A DNA stretch of 59,541 bases from CAZVJU01 sp964627195 (lineage in GTDB: Bacteria; Patescibacteriota; Microgenomatia; UBA8517), in contig CAZVJU010000006.1 in assembly GCA_964627195.1 (NCBI GenBank), forward strand, positions 1 through 59,541. Direction: 5' to 3'. Position numbers and translations under genes: made by a program. The notes below the pieces were generated by a model. It ran no database searches, was not told the DNA's origin, and worked only from the letters and a program-made list of their open reading frames with translations. Of the stretch, positions 17,153 through 24,242 are shown one piece after another (the first letter of the stretch is position 1; each line of letters opens with the position of its first letter).

Positions 17153-17634
17153 TGAAAAATAATAAGATTGTTCTTGCTGTTAAACGGGGTTTTACATTGA
17201 TCGAGCTTCTGGTTGTTATAGCCATTTTGGGAATTTTGTCGACTGTTGTGGTTGTAGCAGTTAATCCGGCACGACAGCTTGCCAAAGCTCGAGATGTCCA
17301 AAGGGAAACCGATCTGATAGGGATTATGTCGGCAATCCTGCAATATTCTTCGGAACATAGCGGATCTTTGCCTGATACAGACGGTGATCCGGATATTAGT
17401 AATTTCCCCGGCGCAGCTACCTGTATGGGTTCGGATGCGGGTTGTTTTGACCTCGCGAATTCAGGCGATGTAGGAGATGAAATTGTTCCTGTTTATTTGG
17501 TTGAAATACCGGCCGATCCGCAAGCGGATGATCCAGTGGGAAACACAGAGTATACGATATATGTAGATGTAAATGGTCGACTCCATGCCGCAGCCATAGG
17601 CGAAATTAACAATCCGATTACGGTAGATAGATAG
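17149..17634 (+). CDS. pilA: Type IV prepilin, probable major pilin
   Basis: A 161-residue prepilin with leader MMKNNKIVLAVKRG and the classical mature start FTLIELLVVIAILGILSTV, including Glu at +5. The globular part carries a Cys pair (ATCMGSDAGCFD) that could close a loop and a typical C-terminal TEYTIYVDVNGRLHAAAIGE segment. Start ATG 17149 overlaps the preceding stop; ATG 17152 is equally possible. Being last in the pilM-pilO cluster, it is the best candidate for the main filament subunit. Confidence 0.9.
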   Translation: MMKNNKIVLAVKRGFTLIELLVVIAILGILSTVVVVAVNPARQLAKARDVQRETDLIGIMSAILQYSSEHSGSLPDTDGDPDISNFPGAATCMGSDAGCFDLANSGDVGDEIVPVYLVEIPADPQADDPVGNTEYTIYVDVNGRLHAAAIGEINNPITVDR

Positions 17635-17645
17635 TTTTAAAAAGT

Positions 17646-17685
17646 TTGTCTTCAAATTAGCCCTATTATGAAATCATGGTAAAAT
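17646..17685 (+). promoter_or_regulatory. Promoter-family repeat P1
   Basis: TTGTCT (17646) plus TCAAATTAGCC match the family. The family -10 position is replaced, and a TGGTAAAAT extended -10 box (17678-17685) lies 12 nt further on, 6 nt before ATG 17692. It shares GAAATCATGGTAAAAT with P5. Confidence 0.6.
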
Positions 17686-17691
17686 CGGATT

Positions 17692-18030
17692 ATGGATTTT
17701 ATTGACAAAAAATTAACACTAAAAGAAATTTTACATCTGCGCAATAAATATGGCGTTTATATGAAGCTTACAATTGACGTTGAAAACAGATGGGTTATTG
17801 TCGGAGGAGAATTGCATGCTGACGGCGAAAAGTTGTTGCTTGAGAAAGGAAGTAAACAAAAAGATATTTGGGGCGGGGGGATTAATTTTTTGGATAAGGA
17901 AGTAGATACAACAGCAGTTCTCAATATTCGACCACGATTGGATAACGACAATCTAGAAATATTGGATTCAGAAATCCGCAAAAAATTTTATGATATTATA
18001 AAAAAGTTTTTTGAAAAATTATGGCACTAG
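17692..18030 (+). CDS. DUF5674-like protein
   Basis: A 112-residue soluble protein that resembles the DUF5674 family common in Patescibacteria and cyanobacteria: IDVENRWVIVGGELHADGEKLLLEKGS, then KDIWGGG, AVLNIRPR and a C-terminal EIRKKFYDIIKKFF helix. The function is unknown. Its end overlaps the next small gene by 10 nt, so they form a two-gene unit like a toxin-antitoxin or adaptor pair; this is only a layout argument. Confidence 0.7.
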   Translation: MDFIDKKLTLKEILHLRNKYGVYMKLTIDVENRWVIVGGELHADGEKLLLEKGSKQKDIWGGGINFLDKEVDTTAVLNIRPRLDNDNLEILDSEIRKKFYDIIKKFFEKLWH

Positions 18031-18281
18031 ATAAATACGATAATGTTTCTGATGCCGTTGCCGATCTTTATCGTGCGTCCTACTATTTGGCTAAAAAATC
18101 AAAAGATGTTGGGATATTGTTTTTATTAAAATCAAAGAAAAGGTTAGGGGAAAAGTTAACTTTGGACATAAATAAAATAGTAAAAGGAAATGTCCTTAAC
18201 CGTTCTTATGACTATTATTATTGGGCTGAAAAGGTTCTTGATGAGTACAAAAGGTTAAAAATGATTTTGTCTTCGAATTAG
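18021..18281 (+). CDS. Small helical protein paired with the DUF5674-like gene
   Basis: An 86-residue, mostly helical, basic protein that I do not recognise. It opens with DKYDNVSDAVADLYRASYYL and has WAEKVLDEYKRLK near its end. It overlaps the upstream gene by 10 nt. The last codons (LSSN and stop) are themselves the -35 part of promoter repeat P2, so the gene end and the next promoter share bases. Confidence 0.65.
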   Translation: MALDKYDNVSDAVADLYRASYYLAKKSKDVGILFLLKSKKRLGEKLTLDINKIVKGNVLNRSYDYYYWAEKVLDEYKRLKMILSSN

Positions 18282-18295
18282 CCTTAGAGTAAAAT
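18267..18295 (+). promoter_or_regulatory. Promoter-family repeat P2
   Basis: TTGTCT (18267-18272), a 17-nt spacer TCGAATTAGCCTTAGAG, and TAAAAT (18290-18295). ATG 18326 follows by 30 nt. The -35 box overlaps the end of the upstream coding sequence. Confidence 0.7.
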
Positions 18296-18325
18296 TGGTC
18301 ACTATTCACCAGAAGAAATGTAATT

Positions 18326-18973
18326 ATGGTAAAGAAATCATTTACTGAACTTACGAAAATAGAGCGGAGCGTTTTAGACAAACTTGATACCCCTACAAAA
18401 ATTCAAAAGTTTATTGACGAAAAAATTACCTATGATCCGGTGAAAGAAGATAGAAGTGTCAGGGAAGTAATTAGGGATAAAAAAGCCGAGTGTTACAACG
18501 GAGCGATTTTCGCGGTAGCGTGTTTATTCCATAACGGCTATAAAGCATCGATCATTGAACTTCTCGCCCGGGATGACGAGGAGCACATTTTATGTGCCTA
18601 TCAAGTCAATGGAAGATATGGGTCAATTGCCCAAAGTAAATTCTTAGGCCTTAAAGGGCGAAACCCCATTTATAAAACTCTGCATGATTTGGTAGTGAGC
18701 TACATGGAATTTTATTTTGCGTTTGACGGTAGGTATACTCTCTTATCACATACCAAACTTCTTCCCCTTTCTAAATATCACAACAAATGGTTTTCCGACA
18801 GCGGCGTAGTTAGGAAAATGGCAAAAGATTTGCGTGAGTCAAAACATGTAAACCTAATCGGTCCGGAAGACTCATTTTCTTACGTGTCTTACGAGCGGTT
18901 TTGGAAAGAGATTTTGGTTTTGCCGAAGGGAATAACACTTTCCAAAGATTATCTTCCCCGACCGAAGAAATAA
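18326..18973 (+). CDS. Transglutaminase-like superfamily protein
   Basis: A 215-residue protein. KAECYNGAIFAVACLFHNGYKASIIEL fits the catalytic Cys helix of the transglutaminase/protease fold, and DDEEHILCAYQVNGRYGSIAQSKF fits the His strand. The expected Asp after the His strand is not obvious: GSIAQSK has Ser where many members have Asp. Catalysis is therefore uncertain. It is a single gene driven by repeat P2. Confidence 0.55.
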   Translation: MVKKSFTELTKIERSVLDKLDTPTKIQKFIDEKITYDPVKEDRSVREVIRDKKAECYNGAIFAVACLFHNGYKASIIELLARDDEEHILCAYQVNGRYGSIAQSKFLGLKGRNPIYKTLHDLVVSYMEFYFAFDGRYTLLSHTKLLPLSKYHNKWFSDSGVVRKMAKDLRESKHVNLIGPEDSFSYVSYERFWKEILVLPKGITLSKDYLPRPKK

Positions 18974-19006
18974 AAAGTACAGCAATTAAGTAGTGGGTTT
19001 CCGAAT

Positions 19007-19035
19007 TTGTCCGCAAATTATATCTGGAGTAGAAT
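19007..19035 (+). promoter_or_regulatory. Promoter-family repeat P3
   Basis: TTGTCC (19007-19012), a 17-nt spacer ending in CTGGAG, and TAGAAT (19030-19035). ATG 19045 is 9 nt after the -10 box, so the transcript should be nearly leaderless. Confidence 0.75.
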
Positions 19036-19044
19036 ATTGAAAGA

Positions 19045-19590
19045 ATGTCTGTAAGTATCACATATTTTGTTCATGGAACAACAATTGATAATGAAAAAGG
19101 GATTTCCTCGGGTTGGTCGGATACTGAACTTTCAGAGTTGGGTAAAAAACAGTCGAGAGATTTAGGAGAAAAAACTAAGGATAAAAAATTTGATGCTGTG
19201 TTTTGTTCTGATTTAAAAAGAGCAGTGGATTCTGCAAATATTACTTTCGGCGGAAGTTTTAAAGTTATTCAGGACCAAAGACTTCGCGAGTGTAACTATG
19301 GAGATTTGAATGGTAACCCTTCGGAAATTGTTGATCCGCTGCAGGAAAAAAATATTATAAATAAATTTCCCAATGGCGAAAGTTATGAAAACGTAAAGGA
19401 AAGAATTCAAGATTTTTTGACTTTCCTGAAAAAGAATTATGACGGGAAATCTGTCGGAATTGTTGCCCATAAAGCACCTCAACTAGCACTGGATGTTTTA
19501 GTAAAAGGCAAAACTTGGGAGGAAGCTTTTGCCGAGGACTGGCGGAAGAAAAAAGCCTGGCAACCTGGGTGGGACTATGTTCTCGAATAA
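19045..19590 (+). CDS. Histidine phosphatase family protein with altered RHG motif
   Basis: A 181-residue phosphoglycerate-mutase-fold protein. The catalytic His is kept, but the RHG motif reads YFVHGTT, with Val in place of Arg. FCSDLKRAVDSA and the phosphate-binding Arg-Glu in RLRECNYGDLNG are present. The second His lies in VAHKAP rather than the usual SHG. Substrate unknown. The changed RHG could mean altered chemistry or a subfamily habit. Confidence 0.8.
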   Translation: MSVSITYFVHGTTIDNEKGISSGWSDTELSELGKKQSRDLGEKTKDKKFDAVFCSDLKRAVDSANITFGGSFKVIQDQRLRECNYGDLNGNPSEIVDPLQEKNIINKFPNGESYENVKERIQDFLTFLKKNYDGKSVGIVAHKAPQLALDVLVKGKTWEEAFAEDWRKKKAWQPGWDYVLE

Positions 19591-19591
19591 T

Positions 19592-19620
19592 TTGCCTTCA
19601 AATTTACTCCGGAGTGATTA
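19592..19620 (+). promoter_or_regulatory. Promoter-family repeat P4 (decayed -10)
   Basis: TTGCCT (19592), a 17-nt spacer ending in the palindrome CTCCGGAG, then TGATTA, a poor -10. The following toxin-antitoxin pair has its own promoter, so this copy may be inactive. Confidence 0.5.
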
Positions 19621-19624
19621 TAGC

Positions 19625-19659
19625 TTGACAATATCTACATGAAGTATATACTGAGTATA
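19625..19659 (+). promoter_or_regulatory. relBE-type promoter with operator palindrome
   Basis: TTGACA (19625-19630), a 16-nt spacer and TATACT (19647-19652). The -10 box is half of a perfect palindrome TATACT-G-AGTATA (19647-19659) that ends one base before ATG 19661. This is a natural site for self-repression by the antitoxin, and the mRNA should be leaderless. Confidence 0.75.
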
Positions 19660-19660
19660 T

Positions 19661-19957
19661 ATGAGTACAGCTGTTATAAATATCAAAACTGATGTGAAGA
19701 TAAAAAGCCAGGCACAGAAAATTGCTTCAGATTTAGGTTTTAGCCTTAGTGCTTTAATCAATGGTTATCTTAACCAGCTAATTAAAACCAAGACGGTTCA
19801 TTTTTCCGCTACGGAAGAAATTCCCAGCGAATTTATGATACAAGCTCTTAGAGAGTCGGAAGAAGATAGAAAGAAGAAAAGATTTAAGTCTTTTGATTCC
19901 GCTGATAAGGCCTTAGGATATTTAGATAAAATAATTAATGAAGGTAAAAAGAATTGA
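19661..19957 (+). CDS. RelB/DinJ-family antitoxin
   Basis: A 98-residue antitoxin. The N-terminal ribbon-helix-helix (STAVINIKTDVKIKSQAQ, ASDLGFSLSALINGYL) should bind DNA as a dimer, and the C-terminal helix should wrap the toxin. It overlaps the toxin gene by 20 nt. The palindrome at its promoter supports autoregulation. Confidence 0.88.
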   Translation: MSTAVINIKTDVKIKSQAQKIASDLGFSLSALINGYLNQLIKTKTVHFSATEEIPSEFMIQALRESEEDRKKKRFKSFDSADKALGYLDKIINEGKKN

Positions 19958-20210
19958 TTTTTCGAAGAGGTTTGAAAAAGATTTAAAGAAGGCCCCGGTA
20001 AAAATTAGAAAAGCTTTCAGAGGAAGAATCGAAATATATCTTACGGATAAATTTAATCCCATTTTGAATAATCACGCGTTGACTGGCAGGCTTGAGGGTT
20101 ATAGGAGCATTAATGTAACAGGCGATTGGAGAGCTATTTTTAGAGAGTTAGAGAGCGGAGAAATTGTTTATTTTGACTTTTTGGGTACACACAGCCAACT
20201 TTATAGATAG
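19938..20210 (+). CDS. RelE/YafQ-family mRNA interferase toxin
   Basis: A 90-residue basic protein of the RelE superfamily, closest to YafQ: FSKRFEKDLKKAP, LNNHALTGRLEGYRSINVTGDWRAIFREL, then IVYFDFLGTHSQLYR. The GTHSQLY end carries the His and Tyr used for ribosome-dependent mRNA cleavage in this family. It starts within the antitoxin gene, the normal order. Confidence 0.88.
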   Translation: MKVKRIDFSKRFEKDLKKAPVKIRKAFRGRIEIYLTDKFNPILNNHALTGRLEGYRSINVTGDWRAIFRELESGEIVYFDFLGTHSQLYR

Positions 20211-20227
20211 TTCTATTAAAGAATAAT

Positions 20228-20275
20228 TTATCTTCAAACCGAATCGGAAATTAATGATAGAAATCATAGTAGAAT
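20228..20275 (+). promoter_or_regulatory. Promoter-family repeat P5 (rearranged)
   Basis: TTATCT (20228) and TCAAACC match the family, but the -10 position is TTAATG. A TAGAAT box occurs 19 nt later (20270-20275) in a GAAATCATAGTAGAAT context almost identical to P1. From 20276 to 20343 no gene is seen; a TTGAGA/TAGATT pair near 20311 could also drive the next gene. Confidence 0.45.
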
Positions 20276-20343
20276 AACGTAAAGGCACGAGATTCTGATA
20301 CACAGTCTTGAGAGTAAAAAACGGTGATTTGTAGATTTAAGAT

Positions 20344-20620
20344 ATGGCAAAAGTAGCAGGCAAATATTGGTTTAAGGCCAAGAATTATGGCTGGGGATGG
20401 TATCCGGCAACTTGGCAAGGATGGTTAATTTTGGCAGGATTTATTTATCTTAATTATTGGTAATTATCAAGAAATTGATTCTCAGTCCCATTCCATAAGT
20501 GACACTTTACTAAACTTCATACCCCGGGTGTTGGTGTTGACTCTTCTTTTAATCGCAGTTTACTTCCTGACCGGCGAGAAACCGGAATGGCGATGGGGTG
20601 GGAAGAAAATTAAAATGTAA
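20344..20620 (+). pseudogene. Frameshifted small membrane protein
   Basis: The first frame (ATG 20344 to TAA 20463) gives MAKVAGKYWFKAKNYGWGWY and on to GFIYLNYW. The second frame continues as YQEIDSQSHSISDTLLNF, then a membrane helix and LTGEKPEWRWGGKKIKM up to TAA 20618-20620. Joined, these make one intact two-helix protein of a type common in Patescibacteria (WYPATWQGWL ... DSQSHS.SDTL ... TGEKP.WRWG). One base is gained or lost near 20450-20462. It could be real decay or an assembly error. Confidence 0.8.
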
Positions 20621-20630
20621 AACCATAGGA

Positions 20631-20659
20631 TTGTCTTCGAATTAGCTCCGGAGTAGAAT
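20631..20659 (+). promoter_or_regulatory. Promoter-family repeat P6
   Basis: TTGTCT (20631), a 17-nt spacer ending in CTCCGGAG, and TAGAAT (20654-20659). It lies just before the cruciform element and the cohesin-domain gene. Confidence 0.75.
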
Positions 20660-20677
20660 TATTTTAAGCTAATTCAA

Positions 20678-20776
20678 GAAGTCCACCGCTTTAGACGTGG
20701 ATGAATTGAATCATTGAAAATTCATTCGCCGAAGGCGAATGTAGCTCGAAGGACCACGGCATAAGAGGTGGACTTC
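20678..20776. repeat. Cruciform-forming structured element
   Basis: Outer arms GAAGTCCACC (20678-20687) and GGTGGACTTC (20767-20776) are perfect 10-bp inverted repeats. Inner arms GTGG (20697-20700) and CCAC (20754-20757) extend the stem. Inside are a perfect hairpin CATTCGCC-GAA-GGCGAATG (20723-20741) and a competing pair ATGAATT/AATTCAT (20701-20707, 20719-20725). A further hairpin GAGGTT-GTT-AACCTC (20782-20796) follows. It resembles the subterminal hairpins of IS200/IS605-type elements, but no transposase is present. Confidence 0.65.
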
Positions 20777-20821
20777 TATCTGAGGTTGTTAACCTCGCTG
20801 CGGTATAGAACTTACACTATT

Positions 20822-21718
20822 TTGAAAAAGAGAAAAAAATCAATACCAACTTTAGTGGGAATTCTACTGCTGATGATTGGAATTTTATCGGGTCTCCTTC
20901 TTATTTCAAGAAGACAAATTTTTGTGCAAAAGGCAGCGCCAAATACAACACTTAATCTTATTCCCAGCACGAATAATCTTAAAGTGGGTGATAGTTTTAG
21001 TGTGTTTGTGAACATAGATACGGGCAGTAATACTTTCATTGGGGCAGAACTTTATTTAGATATCGAGCCGGTGTCACTACTGGAAATTACTGACATAACA
21101 AGCGGTGATTTCCTTCCAGTTACCGGCGAAGAAGTTAAATCGATAGACAATTCCGTAGGTAAAATAGAGTATTTGGTTTACCTCATACCCGGGAGTGAGA
21201 TTACTCCGTTAAAAGGCAAAGGAACTTTGGCGGTGATTTGGGCAAAAGTCTTGAAAGAAGGGTCGGTAACTATCAGTTTTAACCCAAAAAGCCAGACTGC
21301 TACAAGTGATGAGGATGCGGGTCAGAATTTGTTGGCAAGTGCAGAATCTCTACAGATTTTGATAAATAGCGATAGAGAGTTAACTGAAACCTCGGCTCCT
21401 ATTTCTTTAACACCAACCGGGATTTCAGAAAAGAAAATTTCGCCGACACTAACTCCCGGAAAAAGTGAGTTACCAAAGGTTAAAAAGTCGCCTACTACTG
21501 TACCGACTGACTTTCCATCGCCGGTCGTTTTTGACGAACCGGGCCGCGAGGATGAAGAAAACAGTAGCTGCGTGGATTTCGGCTATTTGTTTTTAGTGAT
21601 TAGAAGATTGGGAAGAGATGTGAATCCCGGTACTGATGGAGATTTTACAAACGACGGACAAGTAAGTTTCACTGACTTATTTGCAGTTTTAGGCGAGATT
21701 AAACTTAGGTGTAACTAG
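20822..21718 (+). CDS. Membrane-anchored cohesin-domain protein with dockerin-like end
   Basis: An exported protein of about 298 residues: basic start, one membrane helix (LVGILLLMIGILSGLLLIS), a cohesin-like beta domain (VGDSFSVFVNIDTGSNTFIGAELYLDIEPVSLLEI), a Ser/Thr/Pro linker, and a C-terminal dockerin-type calcium repeat (NPGTDGDFTNDGQVSFTDLF) followed by a Cys. I prefer TTG 20822 because the earlier GTG 20768 lies inside the cruciform arm; no ATG precedes the helix. It is likely a surface scaffold protein. Confidence 0.75.
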   Translation: MKKRKKSIPTLVGILLLMIGILSGLLLISRRQIFVQKAAPNTTLNLIPSTNNLKVGDSFSVFVNIDTGSNTFIGAELYLDIEPVSLLEITDITSGDFLPVTGEEVKSIDNSVGKIEYLVYLIPGSEITPLKGKGTLAVIWAKVLKEGSVTISFNPKSQTATSDEDAGQNLLASAESLQILINSDRELTETSAPISLTPTGISEKKISPTLTPGKSELPKVKKSPTTVPTDFPSPVVFDEPGREDEENSSCVDFGYLFLVIRRLGRDVNPGTDGDFTNDGQVSFTDLFAVLGEIKLRCN

Positions 21719-21731
21719 CCGCTCGGTTTTC

Positions 21732-21760
21732 TTGTCTTCAAATTATCTCCGGAGTAGAAT
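21732..21760 (+). promoter_or_regulatory. Promoter-family repeat P7
   Basis: TTGTCT (21732), a 17-nt spacer TCAAATTATCTCCGGAG, and TAGAAT (21755-21760). ATG 21769 is 8 nt downstream, giving a leaderless mRNA. Confidence 0.78.
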
Positions 21761-21768
21761 GTGATTTG

Positions 21769-22548
21769 ATGAAAGTTAAAGTTGCTGTTTTGCAGTACGA
21801 TGTTCCCGAGGAGTCTGATACTTCTTTTAAAAAATTAAACGAGATGATTTTGCAGGCTGGGTGGGCTGGAGCGAGACTAATAGTTGCTCCTGAAACTGCT
21901 GTCGGAGAAGTTGGGGAATTGAAAGAAAAAGACATAGATTATTTTTCAAGACTCGCAGAAATTGCAAAGAAACACAGCGTTTTTCTAGCTACAAGTTTTT
22001 ACACAAAAAAAGACGGTAAATTTTATAACCAAGGCCATATTATTTCCCCTGAGGGTAAATCTGTTGTATCGCACAGAAAAATGTATCCGGCAAAACCGGA
22101 GATAGAAAATATCGGTGTAGTTGCTGGAAGTTCTTTAGAAGTCAAGAAAACAGAAATCGGTAAACTTGGTATGCTTATTTGTAAAGATGGATTTAATAAA
22201 TATTCCCACTTTTTGTACGACAAATTTAATTCGTTGGGGATAGAAATAATTTGTATTCCGACCTGGTCTATTGGTTGGAAGGAGATGAACACTGAAGAAT
22301 ATGTAAAAGCACTGTATGTGTACGGAGCTTTTACAAGTCGATCATTTATTCTTATGTCGGGTAATTTGAATATGTCTTTTAACTCATACGGGAGGTCCCT
22401 AATAGTTAGTCCGATAAAGGGTATTTTGAAAGAGGGAAGTAGTAATCACAAAGAAATTCTTTATGAAGAATTGGATTTAGATGAAGTTGCTAAAGCCCGA
22501 AAGTTTGATTCCTGGTGGCAGCCGAAAAAGAAAATTGACATCGAATAA
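21769..22548 (+). CDS. Carbon-nitrogen hydrolase (nitrilase superfamily)
   Basis: A 259-residue amidase-type enzyme. The catalytic triad is readable: Glu in VAPETAVGE, Lys in HRKMYPAKPE and Cys in LGMLICKDGF, where many members have C-Y/W-D. It hydrolyses an amide or nitrile C-N bond, but the substrate cannot be told. I chose ATG 21769 rather than TTG 21766 because of the P7 spacing. It is a single gene. Confidence 0.85.
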   Translation: MKVKVAVLQYDVPEESDTSFKKLNEMILQAGWAGARLIVAPETAVGEVGELKEKDIDYFSRLAEIAKKHSVFLATSFYTKKDGKFYNQGHIISPEGKSVVSHRKMYPAKPEIENIGVVAGSSLEVKKTEIGKLGMLICKDGFNKYSHFLYDKFNSLGIEIICIPTWSIGWKEMNTEEYVKALYVYGAFTSRSFILMSGNLNMSFNSYGRSLIVSPIKGILKEGSSNHKEILYEELDLDEVAKARKFDSWWQPKKKIDIE

Positions 22549-22549
22549 T

Positions 22550-22578
22550 TTGTCTTCAAATTAGCTTCAGAGTAAAAT
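22550..22578 (+). promoter_or_regulatory. Promoter-family repeat P8
   Basis: TTGTCT (22550), a 17-nt spacer TCAAATTAGCTTCAGAG, and TAAAAT (22573-22578). ATG 22586 is 7 nt downstream. Confidence 0.78.
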
Positions 22579-22585
22579 TGTTACA

Positions 22586-23047
22586 ATGAAATATCAAGTC
22601 CCGGAGGTGGGTGAGATTGAAATTAAGACAATTATACTCGACCTTAATGGCACACTTTCTGTCAATGGAAAAATTCCTGACGGGGTAAAAGAGAGATTAA
22701 AAAAACTAAAGGACTTGGGTATAAAGGTTATTTTACTTACGGGTGATCAACGAGGAACTGCTGCAGATTTATGCAAAGAATATGGAATAGACTTTGTTCG
22801 TACAAAGAATGGCAAAGAAAAAGAAGCAGCAATGAAATCTTTTGATTCAGAAACAACCGCCGCAATTGGGAATGCAAGGATCGATATCGGAACTTTTAAA
22901 CACGCGAAAGTGTCTCTTGCTACATTGCAATCTGAAGGTGTTCACATGGGGATTATTTGTAACGTAGATGTGGTTGTTCCATCCATAAATGACGCGTTGG
23001 ATTTCTTTATAGACTCCGATATTTTTTGCGTAACTTTGCGAAAATAA
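22586..23047 (+). CDS. HAD-superfamily protein (soluble P-type-ATPase-like)
   Basis: A 153-residue HAD-fold protein like the COG4087 group of soluble P-type ATPase-like phosphatases. Motif I reads LDLNGTLSVNG, with Asn at the second acid position as in many of that group. Motif II is LLTGDQRGTA and the late acidic motif is AIGNARID, weaker than the usual GDG/GNGxxD. There is no cap domain. It is a stand-alone gene under repeat P8. Confidence 0.8.
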   Translation: MKYQVPEVGEIEIKTIILDLNGTLSVNGKIPDGVKERLKKLKDLGIKVILLTGDQRGTAADLCKEYGIDFVRTKNGKEKEAAMKSFDSETTAAIGNARIDIGTFKHAKVSLATLQSEGVHMGIICNVDVVVPSINDALDFFIDSDIFCVTLRK

Positions 23048-23083
23048 TTCTCTTCAGATTAGTACTTCTAAAGAGTGTAAAAT
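23048..23083 (+). promoter_or_regulatory. Promoter-family repeat P9 (expanded spacer)
   Basis: TTCTCT (23048) and TCAGATTAG match the family, then about 7 extra bases precede AGAGTGTAAAAT. The -10 TAAAAT (23078-23083) lies 9 nt before ATG 23093. Confidence 0.55.
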
Positions 23084-23092
23084 TTAAAAAAT

Positions 23093-23449
23093 ATGAGTGA
23101 ACAGACATCACCTGTTGATGATTATTTGTTGCCGTTAGTTCAAAGAGTTTTAAGAGTTTTTCCTGCATGGAAAGTATTTGCTTTTCAAGGAGCTCTAACT
23201 GCCGTTCTCGTTGGGTGGGGTATTGACTATACTTTGGCAGATGGTTTGGTGTATCTATCCTTTAACTTTTTATTCTTGTGGTTACTTTACAGGAAATTCG
23301 GAAGGGTCAGGGATACGAAGATTTTTGTTTACGGATTTGCTGGGATAAGTGTTTTGCTACAGCTTCTGATATTCTTTCCGGGAATTGAGAGTGCAATAGG
23401 AGAAGTTTATTTTAGGATTTATTGTTTGATAACAAAAGTGTATTGTTAG
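23093..23449 (+). CDS. Small membrane protein, unknown
   Basis: A 118-residue protein with three hydrophobic segments (about 30-50, 52-68, 80-105) and a soluble start (SEQTSPVDDYLLPLVQRVLRVF). I do not recognise it. It lies under repeat P9 as a single gene and has no neighbour within an operon. Confidence 0.6.
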   Translation: MSEQTSPVDDYLLPLVQRVLRVFPAWKVFAFQGALTAVLVGWGIDYTLADGLVYLSFNFLFLWLLYRKFGRVRDTKIFVYGFAGISVLLQLLIFFPGIESAIGEVYFRIYCLITKVYC

Positions 23450-23469
23450 TATAATCGAAAAATATAAAT

Positions 23470-23498
23470 TTGTCTTCAAATCAGCTCAAAGTTTTAAT
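23470..23498 (+). promoter_or_regulatory. Promoter-family repeat P10, facing an opposing gene
   Basis: TTGTCT (23470), a 17-nt spacer starting TCAAATCAGCTCAAAG, and TTTAAT (23493-23498). The next gene is on the minus strand, so transcription from here would run antisense into its 3' end. Confidence 0.55.
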
Positions 23499-23508
23499 AT
23501 GTTTGGCG

Positions 23509-24204
23509 CTATCGATACAATTTGGTTTGCAACATTTTAATCTCTCGTATGAGTTTCTTGGAAATTACTTTAGGATAGTTTTTGAGCGGTTTTAGCTCGC
23601 TTCCAATCCCTTGTGTTTCAGGGATATCTTTTTTACCACCTTTATTTTGCTTGAGAATACCTTGCCGGCTCTGCCGCGAGGATGAACGAGCATAAGTACT
23701 GCTATCTGAAAGATACTTCGCTGCTCTGCCGCGATGCAGTTCATTTTGAAACTTTTGCCATGTGTTGTATCCGTCTTCAGTTAGGTGCATTGACCCTGTA
23801 CAGCTATCACTTTTGCACAAACAGTTATGACTGCAGGGGTTGCAAGTCATTTTGGGAGGAAGTAAATATGAAATAGTTAATTCAGATCCTTTCCTAATGT
23901 TTTTTAATGCAAAAACAATAGTGTGGTTTCTAAATTTAGTTATCCAGCAATTCGGAGAGCAGGAATGATTAAGGAGATAAATGCCGGGCTTTTTTAAATC
24001 GGGGTAAATACCGGTCTCGTCGTCGTAATACATTAAGTATAAGTTTTTCTTTTCCTTCTCAAAATCGACATCTTTTAACTGAACCACTTTGCCCACGTAA
24101 TCACCAATCACTACTCCTTGCCTAATTGGTTTATTGGCAAAAACCCCTCTTCCTTTATTCTTTGTTTTTTTAATTTCCCAATAAACTTCGGGCAATAAAA
24201 ACAT
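23509..24204 (-). CDS. SET-domain methyltransferase
   Basis: A 231-residue protein. The SET core is clear: GRGVFANKPIRQGVVIGDYVG, YLLNHSCSPNCWI (pseudoknot motif), GSELTISYLLPP, then a Cys cluster (CNPCSHNCLCKSDSC) like a post-SET zinc site. SET proteins methylate Lys side chains; the bacterial target is unknown, and HU could be one. The last 90 residues are basic, Ser/Arg-rich and low-complexity, with the DNA unit GCTCTGCCGCGA repeated at 23667 and 23730. Confidence 0.85.
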   Translation of the reverse strand: MFLLPEVYWEIKKTKNKGRGVFANKPIRQGVVIGDYVGKVVQLKDVDFEKEKKNLYLMYYDDETGIYPDLKKPGIYLLNHSCSPNCWITKFRNHTIVFALKNIRKGSELTISYLLPPKMTCNPCSHNCLCKSDSCTGSMHLTEDGYNTWQKFQNELHRGRAAKYLSDSSTYARSSSRQSRQGILKQNKGGKKDIPETQGIGSELKPLKNYPKVISKKLIREIKMLQTKLYR

Positions 24205-24242
24205 ATGCTAATTTACCATACATTTTCAATTATAGTTCTGAT

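Noticed and set aside
18810..19061. Minus-strand 83-residue frame between the transglutaminase-like and phosphatase genes
   Set aside because: It covers promoter repeat P3 and the end of a real gene; no motif and no promoter were seen for it.
20678..20776. IS200/IS605 transposon
   Set aside because: Only an end-like hairpin is present; no tnpA or tnpB coding sequence lies within the window, so a full element cannot be claimed.
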